Shown one piece after another: positions 1 through 5,369 of a stretch of 9,833 nucleotides of DNA. The position numbers and the translations under genes were made by a program. This stretch comes from CAZTJA01 sp964613745 (lineage in GTDB: Bacteria > Desulfobacterota > Desulfomonilia > Desulfomonilales > Desulfomonilaceae). Position 1 is the stretch's first letter, and each line of letters begins with the position of its first letter. Below the pieces are notes generated by a model, which made no database searches, was not told the DNA's origin, and saw only the letters and a program-made list of their open reading frames with translations. Where the stretch lies: positions 1-9,833 of the forward strand of contig CAZTJA010000113.1 in assembly GCA_964613745.1 (NCBI GenBank), given 5' to 3'.

Positions 1-147
1 CTCTCTTACATTTTGGAGGTTATCTTTAAGCAGGGAAAATACCGACAAGGTGAGTTTGTCGTTAATTATATTGACCGTACAGCCGTGTTTGTTCTGCAAC
101 ACGGAGTTAATTTTACTTATTAGCAAATTTGAAGTTAATTCATTCAT
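1..147 (-). CDS. Hypothetical protein, N-terminal 49 residues (runs off window)
   Basis: The minus strand from the ATG at 147 stays open to the window edge for 49 codons. The protein begins MNELTSNLLISKINSVLQNK and continues with short hydrophobic and polar stretches. GGCGGG about 7 bases upstream is a weak ribosome binding site. An ATG at 143 hits a stop after two codons, so 147 is the better start. I do not recognise the family from this fragment. The gene follows the XRE regulator in the same direction with a gap of about 60 bases, which contains a possible promoter, so it may or may not belong to the same transcript. It could be a last cargo gene or the start of another backbone block. 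Confidence 0.5.
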   Translation of the reverse strand, partial: MNELTSNLLISKINSVLQNKHGCTVNIINDKLTLSVFSLLKDNLQNVRE

Positions 148-172
148 ATTTTTTCCCGCCTTACAGATTAAT

Positions 173-200
173 TTAATAACTTATTTGTTGAACATTGCAA
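173..200 (-). promoter_or_regulatory. Possible sigma-A type promoter for the edge gene
   Basis: On the minus strand a TTGCAA box (195-200) is followed after 16 bases by TATTAA (173-178), each matching four of six consensus positions. It lies between the XRE regulator and the partial gene starting at 147, in a short AT-rich gap. In an AT-rich genome such matches arise by chance, so this is weak. Confidence 0.25.
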
Positions 201-206
201 TTTAGC

Positions 207-428
207 TCATTGTCCACCGTTATCATTATCCGGTACAATTTCCATAATATCCGCAATATCGCAATTTAACGCCTTACATATCTTTTCGAGCGTTTCGGTT
301 GTTACCGTATCCCCCTTCGATAGCTTCGCAAGTGAAGCTGGTGCAATTCCGGACATCTTTCGCAAATCTTGTTTTTTCATATCCTTGTCGATTAATAAAT
401 GCCACAATTTCTTGTAACTTACCGCCAT
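207..428 (-). CDS. XRE/Cro-C1 family DNA-binding regulator, 73 aa
   Basis: This is a small single-domain helix-turn-helix repressor of the Cro/C1 (XRE) class. Residues 17-40 (MKKQDLRKMSGIAPASLAKL and following) form the recognition helix-turn-helix. They are followed by the typical TTETLEKICKALNCDIADIM segment, in which a short C-terminal helix closes the five-helix bundle. The tail is acidic and polar, with no sensor or dimerisation domain. I place the start at the ATG at 428 because GGAGGA sits 8 bases upstream. An in-frame ATG at 443 would overlap that ribosome binding site and has a poor one itself. The gene lies 48 bases downstream of the ATPase gene on the same strand, so it is probably the last gene of the ABC-3C operon. 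Inference: it may repress that operon, and the CCAAG repeats near 3910-3968 are a candidate operator. Confidence 0.85.
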   Translation of the reverse strand: MAVSYKKLWHLLIDKDMKKQDLRKMSGIAPASLAKLSKGDTVTTETLEKICKALNCDIADIMEIVPDNDNGGQ

Positions 429-476
429 AATACTATCCTCCATTTCGCCAATATGCTTGACGAGTATCCGTTGTTA

Positions 477-2246
477 TTATTCGTCAGCGGTTTCGTTATC
501 TTCTTCATTTTCTGCTTCACTATCGTCAATTCCTTCTGTGGTTTCGGTGTCAAACAATGTCATTTGAACGTGAATTTGTTCTTCTTTCGAGTTCCAAGAC
601 TTTCCAAACAGCACATCTTCATCTATGCCTGTCAACGTTAGAACCGTGGATTTTTCCAGTAATGTTTTAATAGGTTCAGTGTATGTTTCAATTTCATCCA
701 AAGCAATAAAGACCTGTTTGTCCATTAGTTTTGAATAATATTTAAAAATGTTTTCGCGGTGAGATAATTCAATCTGACTTAGCATAACAAAGTCATGAGC
801 TATTGCCGGGAGCTTTGTCAACGAAAGAACAGCTAAATCAAAAATAGCTAATCCACGATATGATGCACTCGTACCGCCGTCTTGAAATGTATTAAATGTA
901 TAGTTTGTAAGTGAATTAAACCGTATGCTCGGTGCAGATAACTTATCGCCGCAAAGAATTTCATTTATCCTCCACATCTCATCTGTAATTTTATTCGACA
1001 CCTCGCACAGTACAGCTTGTTTTTGTTCTTCAATCAACTTCAATCGTTCTGTTTGTGCTTTAACTGTATTTTCAAGGTCAAGAAACAGTTCAAATGCCCC
1101 GTTTTGTTTTTTCAAGCGGTCAATATCGGTTTGTATAGCATAATAATTCCGTGCAAAATCCTCAGCCACCTTGTCCTTTTTGCCAAGCTCGGTTATTTGA
1201 GCTTCTATATTGGAGATTTCTCCGTTAGCAATGGCAAACATTTCTTCAAGTCGGTTCTTCGCTACTTCAAATTCTTCTAATAACATTCCAGCCAGTTTAT
1301 AATGAAATGCTTCTATTTCTGTAATCAGCGGAAGATTTACGTTTGGGAAAAACTCCAATAAATCCTCAAACGAGTTAGCAAAATGCTCGTTTCGCTGAAA
1401 CTCTGCGTTGCGCTTGATTACAGTTATTTCTGATTCAATTTGTCCGCGGCGTTGTCTTGCAAACGATAATTTGCTTCGCAATCCGGCAAGGGCACGTTCG
1501 TTGTCACGAGCAATATTCAATGCCTCAAGCTGTGACGGCTCACGGTCAATAAGTTTCGTTAATTCCTCTTGAAGTCTTCGTATCTCTTCTTTGTTGTAAG
1601 CTACATCGTCTGCGGTCACGCCACCGGGTATAAAATTAAATGCTGTCGCTTTGTTATACACGCGCAATCGCTCTTTGCTTTTGTTTAATTCACTTTTCTC
1701 ATATACAAATGATGGTTCACCTAATAATTGAAGTATGCAATCTATGGCTTCGGTTTTGCCTCCACTCGTAAAAGAAAGGGGGCGTTTTTCATTTGTATTT
1801 CCTCGATGGTAAACACGAAAAAAGCGGCTTATATGTTCTCTCATTTCAGGGTTATCGGTCGGTAAGGAATACATAGCAAACAACCAGTCGCGGAATTTTT
1901 GGATAGTCCACGGCTTTGGTTCTTTAGGAGCGTGATTTTCATCATATATATAAACGCTTTCGCTTTCTTGAGTGGAACGCATAAAATGATACTGCTCATT
2001 GCCAAACTCAAAAGTGAATGTAATACAGTGAAACGGCACATATTTATGAATTATGTCTTTTAATTTTTTAATGTAATCATCGCCGCCGAAAACAAAGTCT
2101 ATAACCATTAAAAAAGTGGATTTTCCAACTGAGCCGCTCGAACCAAGATGCCCTGTAACAGCATTAAGACCTTTGGTAAAAAACACGAAAGGACGTGGTT
2201 TGCCGTTTTTATCTTTAAAATCCGAACATTTAAGTTTTATCAACAA
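477..2246 (-). CDS. ABC/SMC-like ATPase of an ABC-three-component system (DUF2326/YydD type), 589 aa
   Basis: This is an SMC/Rad50-like ABC ATPase and the motor of the proposed conflict system. The Walker A loop is at residues 35-44 (GSSGSVGKST) after a short beta-rich N-terminus. Charged heptad-like stretches at about 215-280 and 325-420 should fold as a coiled coil. The C-terminal ATPase half starts near 435, with a signature-like GGTSASYRGLAIFDLAVL (457-474). LPAIAHD (479-485) takes the place of Walker B, and KQVFIALDE lies near 510-518. This order and the HD pair fit the DUF2326/YydD group, known from ABC-3C systems. There is no membrane segment, so it acts in the cytoplasm. The last 25 residues are strongly acidic. 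The start is non-ATG: TTG at 2246 or the adjacent TTG at 2243, with AAGGTGG 9-12 bases upstream. It overlaps the middle-component gene by 17 bases, which suggests translational coupling. Family certain at ABC level, ABC-3C role inferred from neighbours. Confidence 0.85.
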   Translation of the reverse strand: MLIKLKCSDFKDKNGKPRPFVFFTKGLNAVTGHLGSSGSVGKSTFLMVIDFVFGGDDYIKKLKDIIHKYVPFHCITFTFEFGNEQYHFMRSTQESESVYIYDENHAPKEPKPWTIQKFRDWLFAMYSLPTDNPEMREHISRFFRVYHRGNTNEKRPLSFTSGGKTEAIDCILQLLGEPSFVYEKSELNKSKERLRVYNKATAFNFIPGGVTADDVAYNKEEIRRLQEELTKLIDREPSQLEALNIARDNERALAGLRSKLSFARQRRGQIESEITVIKRNAEFQRNEHFANSFEDLLEFFPNVNLPLITEIEAFHYKLAGMLLEEFEVAKNRLEEMFAIANGEISNIEAQITELGKKDKVAEDFARNYYAIQTDIDRLKKQNGAFELFLDLENTVKAQTERLKLIEEQKQAVLCEVSNKITDEMWRINEILCGDKLSAPSIRFNSLTNYTFNTFQDGGTSASYRGLAIFDLAVLSLTKLPAIAHDFVMLSQIELSHRENIFKYYSKLMDKQVFIALDEIETYTEPIKTLLEKSTVLTLTGIDEDVLFGKSWNSKEEQIHVQMTLFDTETTEGIDDSEAENEEDNETADE

Positions 2247-2463
2247 AATACAGCACCACCTTTCCGTTTTTGATATTTATCTTACCAAGGGCATACAGGC
2301 AATCAAGTATATTAACGAATTCTGCAATATCGCTCACTTTATCAGCAACAACGTTATATAGTTCTGTTGCAGTTAATCCCTTATTCTTCAATGAACGCAA
2401 TACAACAGGAAACTTTGATAACACACTTTCACTATACGAAACGTTTTTACTCGGAAGGTTCAT
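2230..2463 (-). CDS. ABC-three-component system middle component (winged-helix-like), 77 aa
   Basis: This is a small all-helical protein with a beta-hairpin end. Helices around residues 9-27 and 30-45 are followed by the segment EFVNILDCLYALGKINIKNG and a strand pair (KVVLYFV), the profile of a winged helix-turn-helix. In ABC-3C systems such short wHTH proteins sit between the ATPase gene and the effector gene and are thought to bridge the two proteins or bind DNA. The exact middle-component subfamily cannot be assigned here. AAGGAGG lies 6 bases before the ATG at 2463, so the start is firm. The gene overlaps the upstream CTD gene by 17 bases and the downstream ATPase gene by another 17, so the three are translated as a set. 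Alone it could pass for a generic wHTH regulator; the context makes the call. Confidence 0.75.
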   Translation of the reverse strand: MNLPSKNVSYSESVLSKFPVVLRSLKNKGLTATELYNVVADKVSDIAEFVNILDCLYALGKINIKNGKVVLYFVDKT

Positions 2464-3898
2464 TGTCTACCTCCTTGCACTGTTTTAACGGTTTAAATAC
2501 GTTACACAGCCTTACATAATAAGCAATAACTATGCGGCAGATAGTGGTGTCTGTAGAATCGGTTTTTTCTTTCAACCAATCAGATAATTTATCGAATATT
2601 TCTCCTTGCGAATAATCAGCTCGATTTATACTTTCAAATGCCAAAGTAATCTGTGCTCCGAATGAATTAGCAGAAAATCCACTCATTTCTCGTTCTAAGC
2701 TCTTAATGACCCCACCGATTGATTTAAAATGAAGTGCGACATACTCATTAATTTCCTCATAAAGTGCCGACTTGGTGTCTGCTATTTTTTCTTCGGTTTT
2801 AACTATAGTGTAATCGCGACTGCGCGGTGTATTCCTTCTCTCTAAGTCAAATTTCATCAAAAGATGTCGCACTTCAGCATCTAAATCGAGTTTATCAAGC
2901 CGGTCGCGAACAGCACGGCGTTTTTTCCAACGTGACTTAATCTCTTGTAACATTTTAGCTTGTTCTTCGGTAGGATTTTCGTACATACTGCCATGTTCGA
3001 TGCAAAGTGCAAGATATGACGCATTTACAGGGTTGCCAATTATTGATGCGTTATTTTGGTTAAATATTTTAACAATTTTATAATGGTGACGTGTTTGCCC
3101 TGATTCATAATATCGAATACGCACATTGCACCCCGGTATACGGCATTTGTTTTCTACTTCCTCAAGCAATTCATTTACATCAATTCCTACCGTAAGAACA
3201 GGTGTCAATTCAGAGCTTGCTTCAACCAGAAATTGTTCGTTTATCTTATGGCTTGGAGCAAAACGATTTTGGGCATCAGGAATTGTTTGTTCATAATCTT
3301 TTGATTCCGAAGTGTCTTTTTCCTCAGCATCTATAATTTTTATAAAACTAAAAATATATTCATCAGTTATTGTTCTTACCTCAGCCACGTCAGATTCGAC
3401 CTTGGCATTTTTGTTAATATCATTATCTACCGCTGTAATAGTGTATAAAAATATTCCTGTCAAAAAGTCAACAAACTCAAAATCGCCCTGTTCATTTAGC
3501 AGGGCTTTTTTAGTTATGCCATTGACAACATCAACAACTACATCATACCCAATCGTGTCACGCTGGATTATATCTTTTATAGCTAAAACAATGATTTTCT
3601 TGGTTCTCTCATCAGTTTTAATGAAATTAGGCTTTATGACATTATTATTAAAATTCGATACTACTTCTTGCAACTTGCCATCCGCTATCATTTTTCGAGC
3701 GGCATCACGTACGCTCGGAGAAACAGGTTGTGTGCAATTCAACAATTTAGTTGAATCTGTATCTTGTATTCCGGCGCTGACATAGAGGGGATAAACAGAC
3801 GACAGCATCGCATTAATTAAATTGCGTTGCGTAGGATTTTTTTTGCTCGGTTTACAGCTATTCAATATTTTAGCAAAAGTACCAAAACATAACGTCAT
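2447..3898 (-). CDS. ABC-3C effector/C-terminal-domain protein with HNH-like zinc module, 483 aa
   Basis: This is the first gene of the operon and the likely effector arm. Residues 1-160 are helical: an opening MTLCFGTFAKILNSCK, a TQRNLINAML stretch, and EFVDFLTGIFLYTI near 141-154, a pattern I associate with ABC-3C partner proteins. Residues 250-325 hold a treble-clef zinc site: Cys252 and Cys257 form the first knuckle, and Cys299 with His302 (LALCIEH) the second. The context N-A-S-Y-L-A-L-C resembles an HNH nuclease, but the expected catalytic His before the Asn is not in its usual place (YKIVKIF), so activity is uncertain. Residues 428-468 (QGEIFDKLSDWLKEKT, then ICRIVIAYYVRLCNVF) resemble the conserved C-terminal dimerisation domain that defines the class. 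GGAGGG lies 7 bases before the ATG. No signal peptide or membrane helix is evident. Function is inferred from layout and family knowledge. Confidence 0.75.
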   Translation of the reverse strand: MTLCFGTFAKILNSCKPSKKNPTQRNLINAMLSSVYPLYVSAGIQDTDSTKLLNCTQPVSPSVRDAARKMIADGKLQEVVSNFNNNVIKPNFIKTDERTKKIIVLAIKDIIQRDTIGYDVVVDVVNGITKKALLNEQGDFEFVDFLTGIFLYTITAVDNDINKNAKVESDVAEVRTITDEYIFSFIKIIDAEEKDTSESKDYEQTIPDAQNRFAPSHKINEQFLVEASSELTPVLTVGIDVNELLEEVENKCRIPGCNVRIRYYESGQTRHHYKIVKIFNQNNASIIGNPVNASYLALCIEHGSMYENPTEEQAKMLQEIKSRWKKRRAVRDRLDKLDLDAEVRHLLMKFDLERRNTPRSRDYTIVKTEEKIADTKSALYEEINEYVALHFKSIGGVIKSLEREMSGFSANSFGAQITLAFESINRADYSQGEIFDKLSDWLKEKTDSTDTTICRIVIAYYVRLCNVFKPLKQCKEVDNEPSE

Positions 3899-3909
3899 TT
3901 TTTATCCCT

Positions 3910-3968
3910 CCAAGTAAAATCCAAGTTCGCAAATTAAAACCAAGTTACAGCTTATAGGTTGTCCAAGA
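3910..3968. repeat. Four CCAAG direct repeats ahead of the ABC-3C operon
   Basis: CCAAGT occurs at 3910, CCAAGTT at 3921 and 3940, and CCAAGA at 3963. The middle two share a longer core (AAAATCCAAGTT and AAAACCAAGTT). The copies lie just upstream of the operon's ribosome binding site, where transcription should start, at offsets of 11, 19 and 23 bases, roughly helical turns. They could be operator half-sites for the XRE regulator encoded at the end of the operon. A TATAAG hexamer (minus strand, complement of 3952-3957) lies among them as a possible -10 box, but no good -35 box was found. Confidence 0.35.
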
Positions 3969-3969
3969 C

Positions 3970-4013
3970 ACCATCAGTACCCTTAAATCAAGGGTTTACT
4001 GGTGGTTTTTTTA
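3970..4013 (+). terminator. Rho-independent terminator, plus-strand direction
   Basis: The arm ACCATCAGTACCCTT (3970-3984) pairs with AAGGGTTTACTGGTGGT (3990-4006) around the loop AAATC, with a two-base bulge and one G-T pair. The stem is followed directly by a run of seven T and then ATT. Read on the minus strand the A-rich side precedes the hairpin, so it works only for plus-strand transcripts. No plus-strand gene lies to its left in this window. The minus-strand ABC-3C operon starts about 70 bases away. Confidence 0.75.
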
Positions 4014-4060
4014 TTGTCTTTGGTTGTGTAACTACTCAACTATAGCCAGTTTTCGACAAC

Positions 4061-4072
4061 GACAGGCGACAA
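4061..4072 (+). repeat. 12-bp motif GACAGGCGACAA, copy 1
   Basis: GACAGGCGACAA sits about 135 bases upstream of the sigma-like gene. An identical copy is at 7757-7768, upstream of the small protein and recombinase. Both lie in non-coding leader DNA in the same orientation. The rest of this leader (to 4205) has an ATTATAC hexamer near 4091 but no convincing full promoter. Confidence 0.4.
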
Positions 4073-4205
4073 CATATCCCAACCCTTTCCATTATACGCC
4101 ATTTTTCTCGGAATATCAATACATTTTATTAACTTTAGCGAATATTCCATTCACCAAAATCTATCAAAAATTCATTACGCCAATAAGCGCGGAAAGGAAA
4201 AAACA

Positions 4206-4940
4206 ATGTCAACATTCCAAATTCAAAACAGTAACGGAACATTTAAGACAATCAACCACAAGGAGTTTTACGAAACTCTCAACAGAGAGGACGGCTACCT
4301 CTATTACAAACAAGGCGGTACGCACCTCGCCCTGTTACCAACCTCAGAAAATCTGGAAACAATCCGTACTTGTCGCCAAGCAGAAAATGTAGAGAACCGT
4401 GACTTCGCCGTGAACAGTCGTTGTAGAAACACAAAAGGGAGTTTGTGCCGTTATCAGCACGATGAATGCGGAAGCATTATACGCGATAAGGACGGCAAAC
4501 CGGTCGTAGCGAAGTGCGGTAATTGTCCGCGTAACGGCTGGACGGCGGGTAATCGGGCGAATTGCTGTATACGCAACTATTGCAAAGCCCCGGACTGCAA
4601 TCGCTGCCCTAACCCTCGCGAATACCACGTTCCGCTTAGTCTTGAACGATTTATGGAGGACGAATATGACGGAAGCGATGCGCACGGCGGAGAATTTGGT
4701 TTTGCCGACCCGAACGCAGACATTGTATTCAATTTGATAAGCGAAGAACTTGACACAGCGTTACATACAGCACTTAATCGGCTCCCGCAAGATGAACAGG
4801 CTGTCATTAAAGCTATCTTTTGGGACAAGCTCTCGCAACGTGCTTATTCCTCTAAAAGTGGATTGAGCAGAAGCGTGGTAAAACGGCTTTACGAACGTGC
4901 TTTATTTTCTCTCAAAAATATTTTGAAAAATTTTCAATAA
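4206..4940 (+). CDS. Cys-rich sigma-70 region 4-like DNA-binding protein, 244 aa
   Basis: The C-terminal part (about 178-240) has the layout of sigma-70 region 4: ALNRLPQDEQAVIKAIFWDK, then a helix-turn-helix around LSQRAYSSKSGLSRSVVKRL, then ERALFSLKNIL. It should bind DNA and may recruit RNA polymerase to promoters of the element. The N-terminal two-thirds has no sigma region 2. It holds eleven cysteines (56, 73, 81, 88, 104, 107, 120, 121, 126, 131, 134), many in CxxC-like pairs (CGNC, CNRC), so it probably binds zinc or an iron-sulfur cluster. Proteins of this kind are common in Clostridia integrative elements. The start is the ATG at 4206, with AAAGGA 8-9 bases upstream. It begins the plus-strand backbone block and precedes the structured leader of the helicase. 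Whether it acts as a true sigma factor or as an activator cannot be told. Confidence 0.75.
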   Translation: MSTFQIQNSNGTFKTINHKEFYETLNREDGYLYYKQGGTHLALLPTSENLETIRTCRQAENVENRDFAVNSRCRNTKGSLCRYQHDECGSIIRDKDGKPVVAKCGNCPRNGWTAGNRANCCIRNYCKAPDCNRCPNPREYHVPLSLERFMEDEYDGSDAHGGEFGFADPNADIVFNLISEELDTALHTALNRLPQDEQAVIKAIFWDKLSQRAYSSKSGLSRSVVKRLYERALFSLKNILKNFQ

Positions 4941-4980
4941 AAATCGAGCCACCAACCCCGGATTGATAAGAAGAAAAGTA

Positions 4981-5000
4981 GAGGGGTCTTTTCTTCCCTC
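4981..5000 (+). other. Small hairpin with alternative pairing just after the sigma-like gene
   Basis: GAGGG (4981-4985) pairs with CCCTC (4996-5000). Alternatively AAGAAAAG (4971-4978) pairs perfectly with CTTTTCTT (4988-4995). The two pairings cannot form together. No T-run follows, so this is not a normal terminator. It may be the 5' edge of the structured RNA that follows. Confidence 0.35.
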
Positions 5001-5015
5001 ACTGTACCTTGACAA

Positions 5016-5245
5016 ACACGGGCAACCGCTCGTCATAAACCACCAACACCAAGTCACAGGCGCGTCACCAATCGCAAGGACGCCTAAGAGCAGAGCGTTT
5101 CCCACGGTTTCTGCAATAGTAGGAACTGTAAGGAAAAACGGTGATGCGCCGGAATGACTTCCCCATAACGCTGGCTGGTAACGGGGTGCGCGATGCAGAA
5201 CGAGCGTAGGTTGCGTGTGAAAGCTGAAAGAGGCTGAAGGCGCAA
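5016..5245 (+). ncRNA. Candidate structured RNA / long leader upstream of the helicase gene
   Basis: Several long-range complementary segments nest within this gap. The outer stem pairs GCAACC (5022-5027) with GGTTGC (5209-5214) and GCTCGT (5028-5033) with ACGAGC (5200-5205), interrupted by the bulge GTA, and ACAC (5016-5019) with GTGT (5215-5218) extends it. An inner stem pairs GGCGCGTCACC (5059-5069) with GGTGATGCGCC (5140-5150), eleven pairs with one G-T. Inside that, GCAGA (5090-5094) pairs with TCTGC (5110-5114). A further CCCC/GGGG pair (5161-5164 and 5183-5186) fills the remaining arm. TTGCG (5211-5215) can instead pair with CGCAA (5241-5245), competing with the outer stem. I do not recognise a known riboswitch or ribozyme. 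A TTG-start frame of 64 codons (4963-5157) overlaps the region, so a small protein is the alternative. Pairings were found by eye, without folding energies. Confidence 0.5.
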
Positions 5246-5274
5246 TCGAAAAGGTGTTATGCAATAAAAAAATT

Positions 5275-5292
5275 ATTACTAACATTACTAAC
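5275..5292. repeat. Tandem 9-bp repeat ATTACTAAC x2
   Basis: ATTACTAAC at 5275-5283 is repeated immediately at 5284-5292. It is followed by AACCGT-TCG-ACGGTT (5290-5304), an inverted repeat that begins within the second copy. This compact cluster lies about 80 bases before the helicase start and could be a protein-binding site. Confidence 0.4.
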
Positions 5293-5295
5293 CGT

Positions 5296-5350
5296 TCGAC
5301 GGTTGTTCATGGGCTGTGGCTACGGTGACAGCCCACCATAGAGCCGTCGA
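5296..5350 (+). promoter_or_regulatory. Two-stem RNA structure next to the helicase ribosome binding site
   Basis: TCGACGG (5296-5302) pairs perfectly with CCGTCGA (5344-5350). Inside it GGGCTGT (5311-5317) pairs with ACAGCCC (5328-5334) around a 10-base loop. The outer 5' arm also belongs to an alternative small hairpin, AACCGT-TCG-ACGGTT (5290-5304), so two folds compete. The ribosome binding site (5355-5363) starts five bases after the structure. A role in translation control of the helicase is plausible but not shown. Confidence 0.55.
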
Positions 5351-5369
5351 GCAAAAGAGGAGGCTTTTT

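Noticed and set aside
429..443. Upstream ATG of the XRE regulator (five extra residues)
   Set aside because: Those codons contain the GGAGGA ribosome binding site of the ATG at 428, and the upstream ATG has only a poor site.
3312..3785. 157-codon open frame on the plus strand inside the CTD gene
   Set aside because: It is antisense to a gene with a strong start and recognisable domains, has no ribosome binding site, and has a composition typical of a shadow frame.
3970..4013. Hairpin considered as an attachment site or tRNA end
   Set aside because: The T-run and stem geometry fit a terminator. No tRNA arms and no second copy of the sequence were found in the window.
4024..4392. Plus-strand frame overlapping the start of the sigma-like gene
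   Set aside because: It runs through the leader and then out of frame through the sigma-like gene, with no ribosome binding site and no recognisable protein pattern.
5009..5039. Perfect TTGACA (-35 box) at 5009-5014
   Set aside because: The best -10 candidate (CATAAA at 5034-5039) is 19 bases away and matches only four positions. It would start transcription inside the proposed RNA stem.
4963..5157. TTG-start frame of 64 codons between sigma-like gene and helicase
   Set aside because: It has no clear ribosome binding site and overlaps the long-range complementary segments. I do not recognise the protein. It is kept only as the alternative to the RNA interpretation.
4344..5285. Minus-strand frames across the sigma-like gene and its downstream gap
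   Set aside because: They are antisense shadows without ribosome binding sites. The part after 4940 covers the structured RNA region.
5316..5369. GTG-initiated extension of the helicase by 18 residues
   Set aside because: It starts inside a perfect hairpin with no ribosome binding site, while AAGAGGAGG lies ideally before the ATG at 5370.
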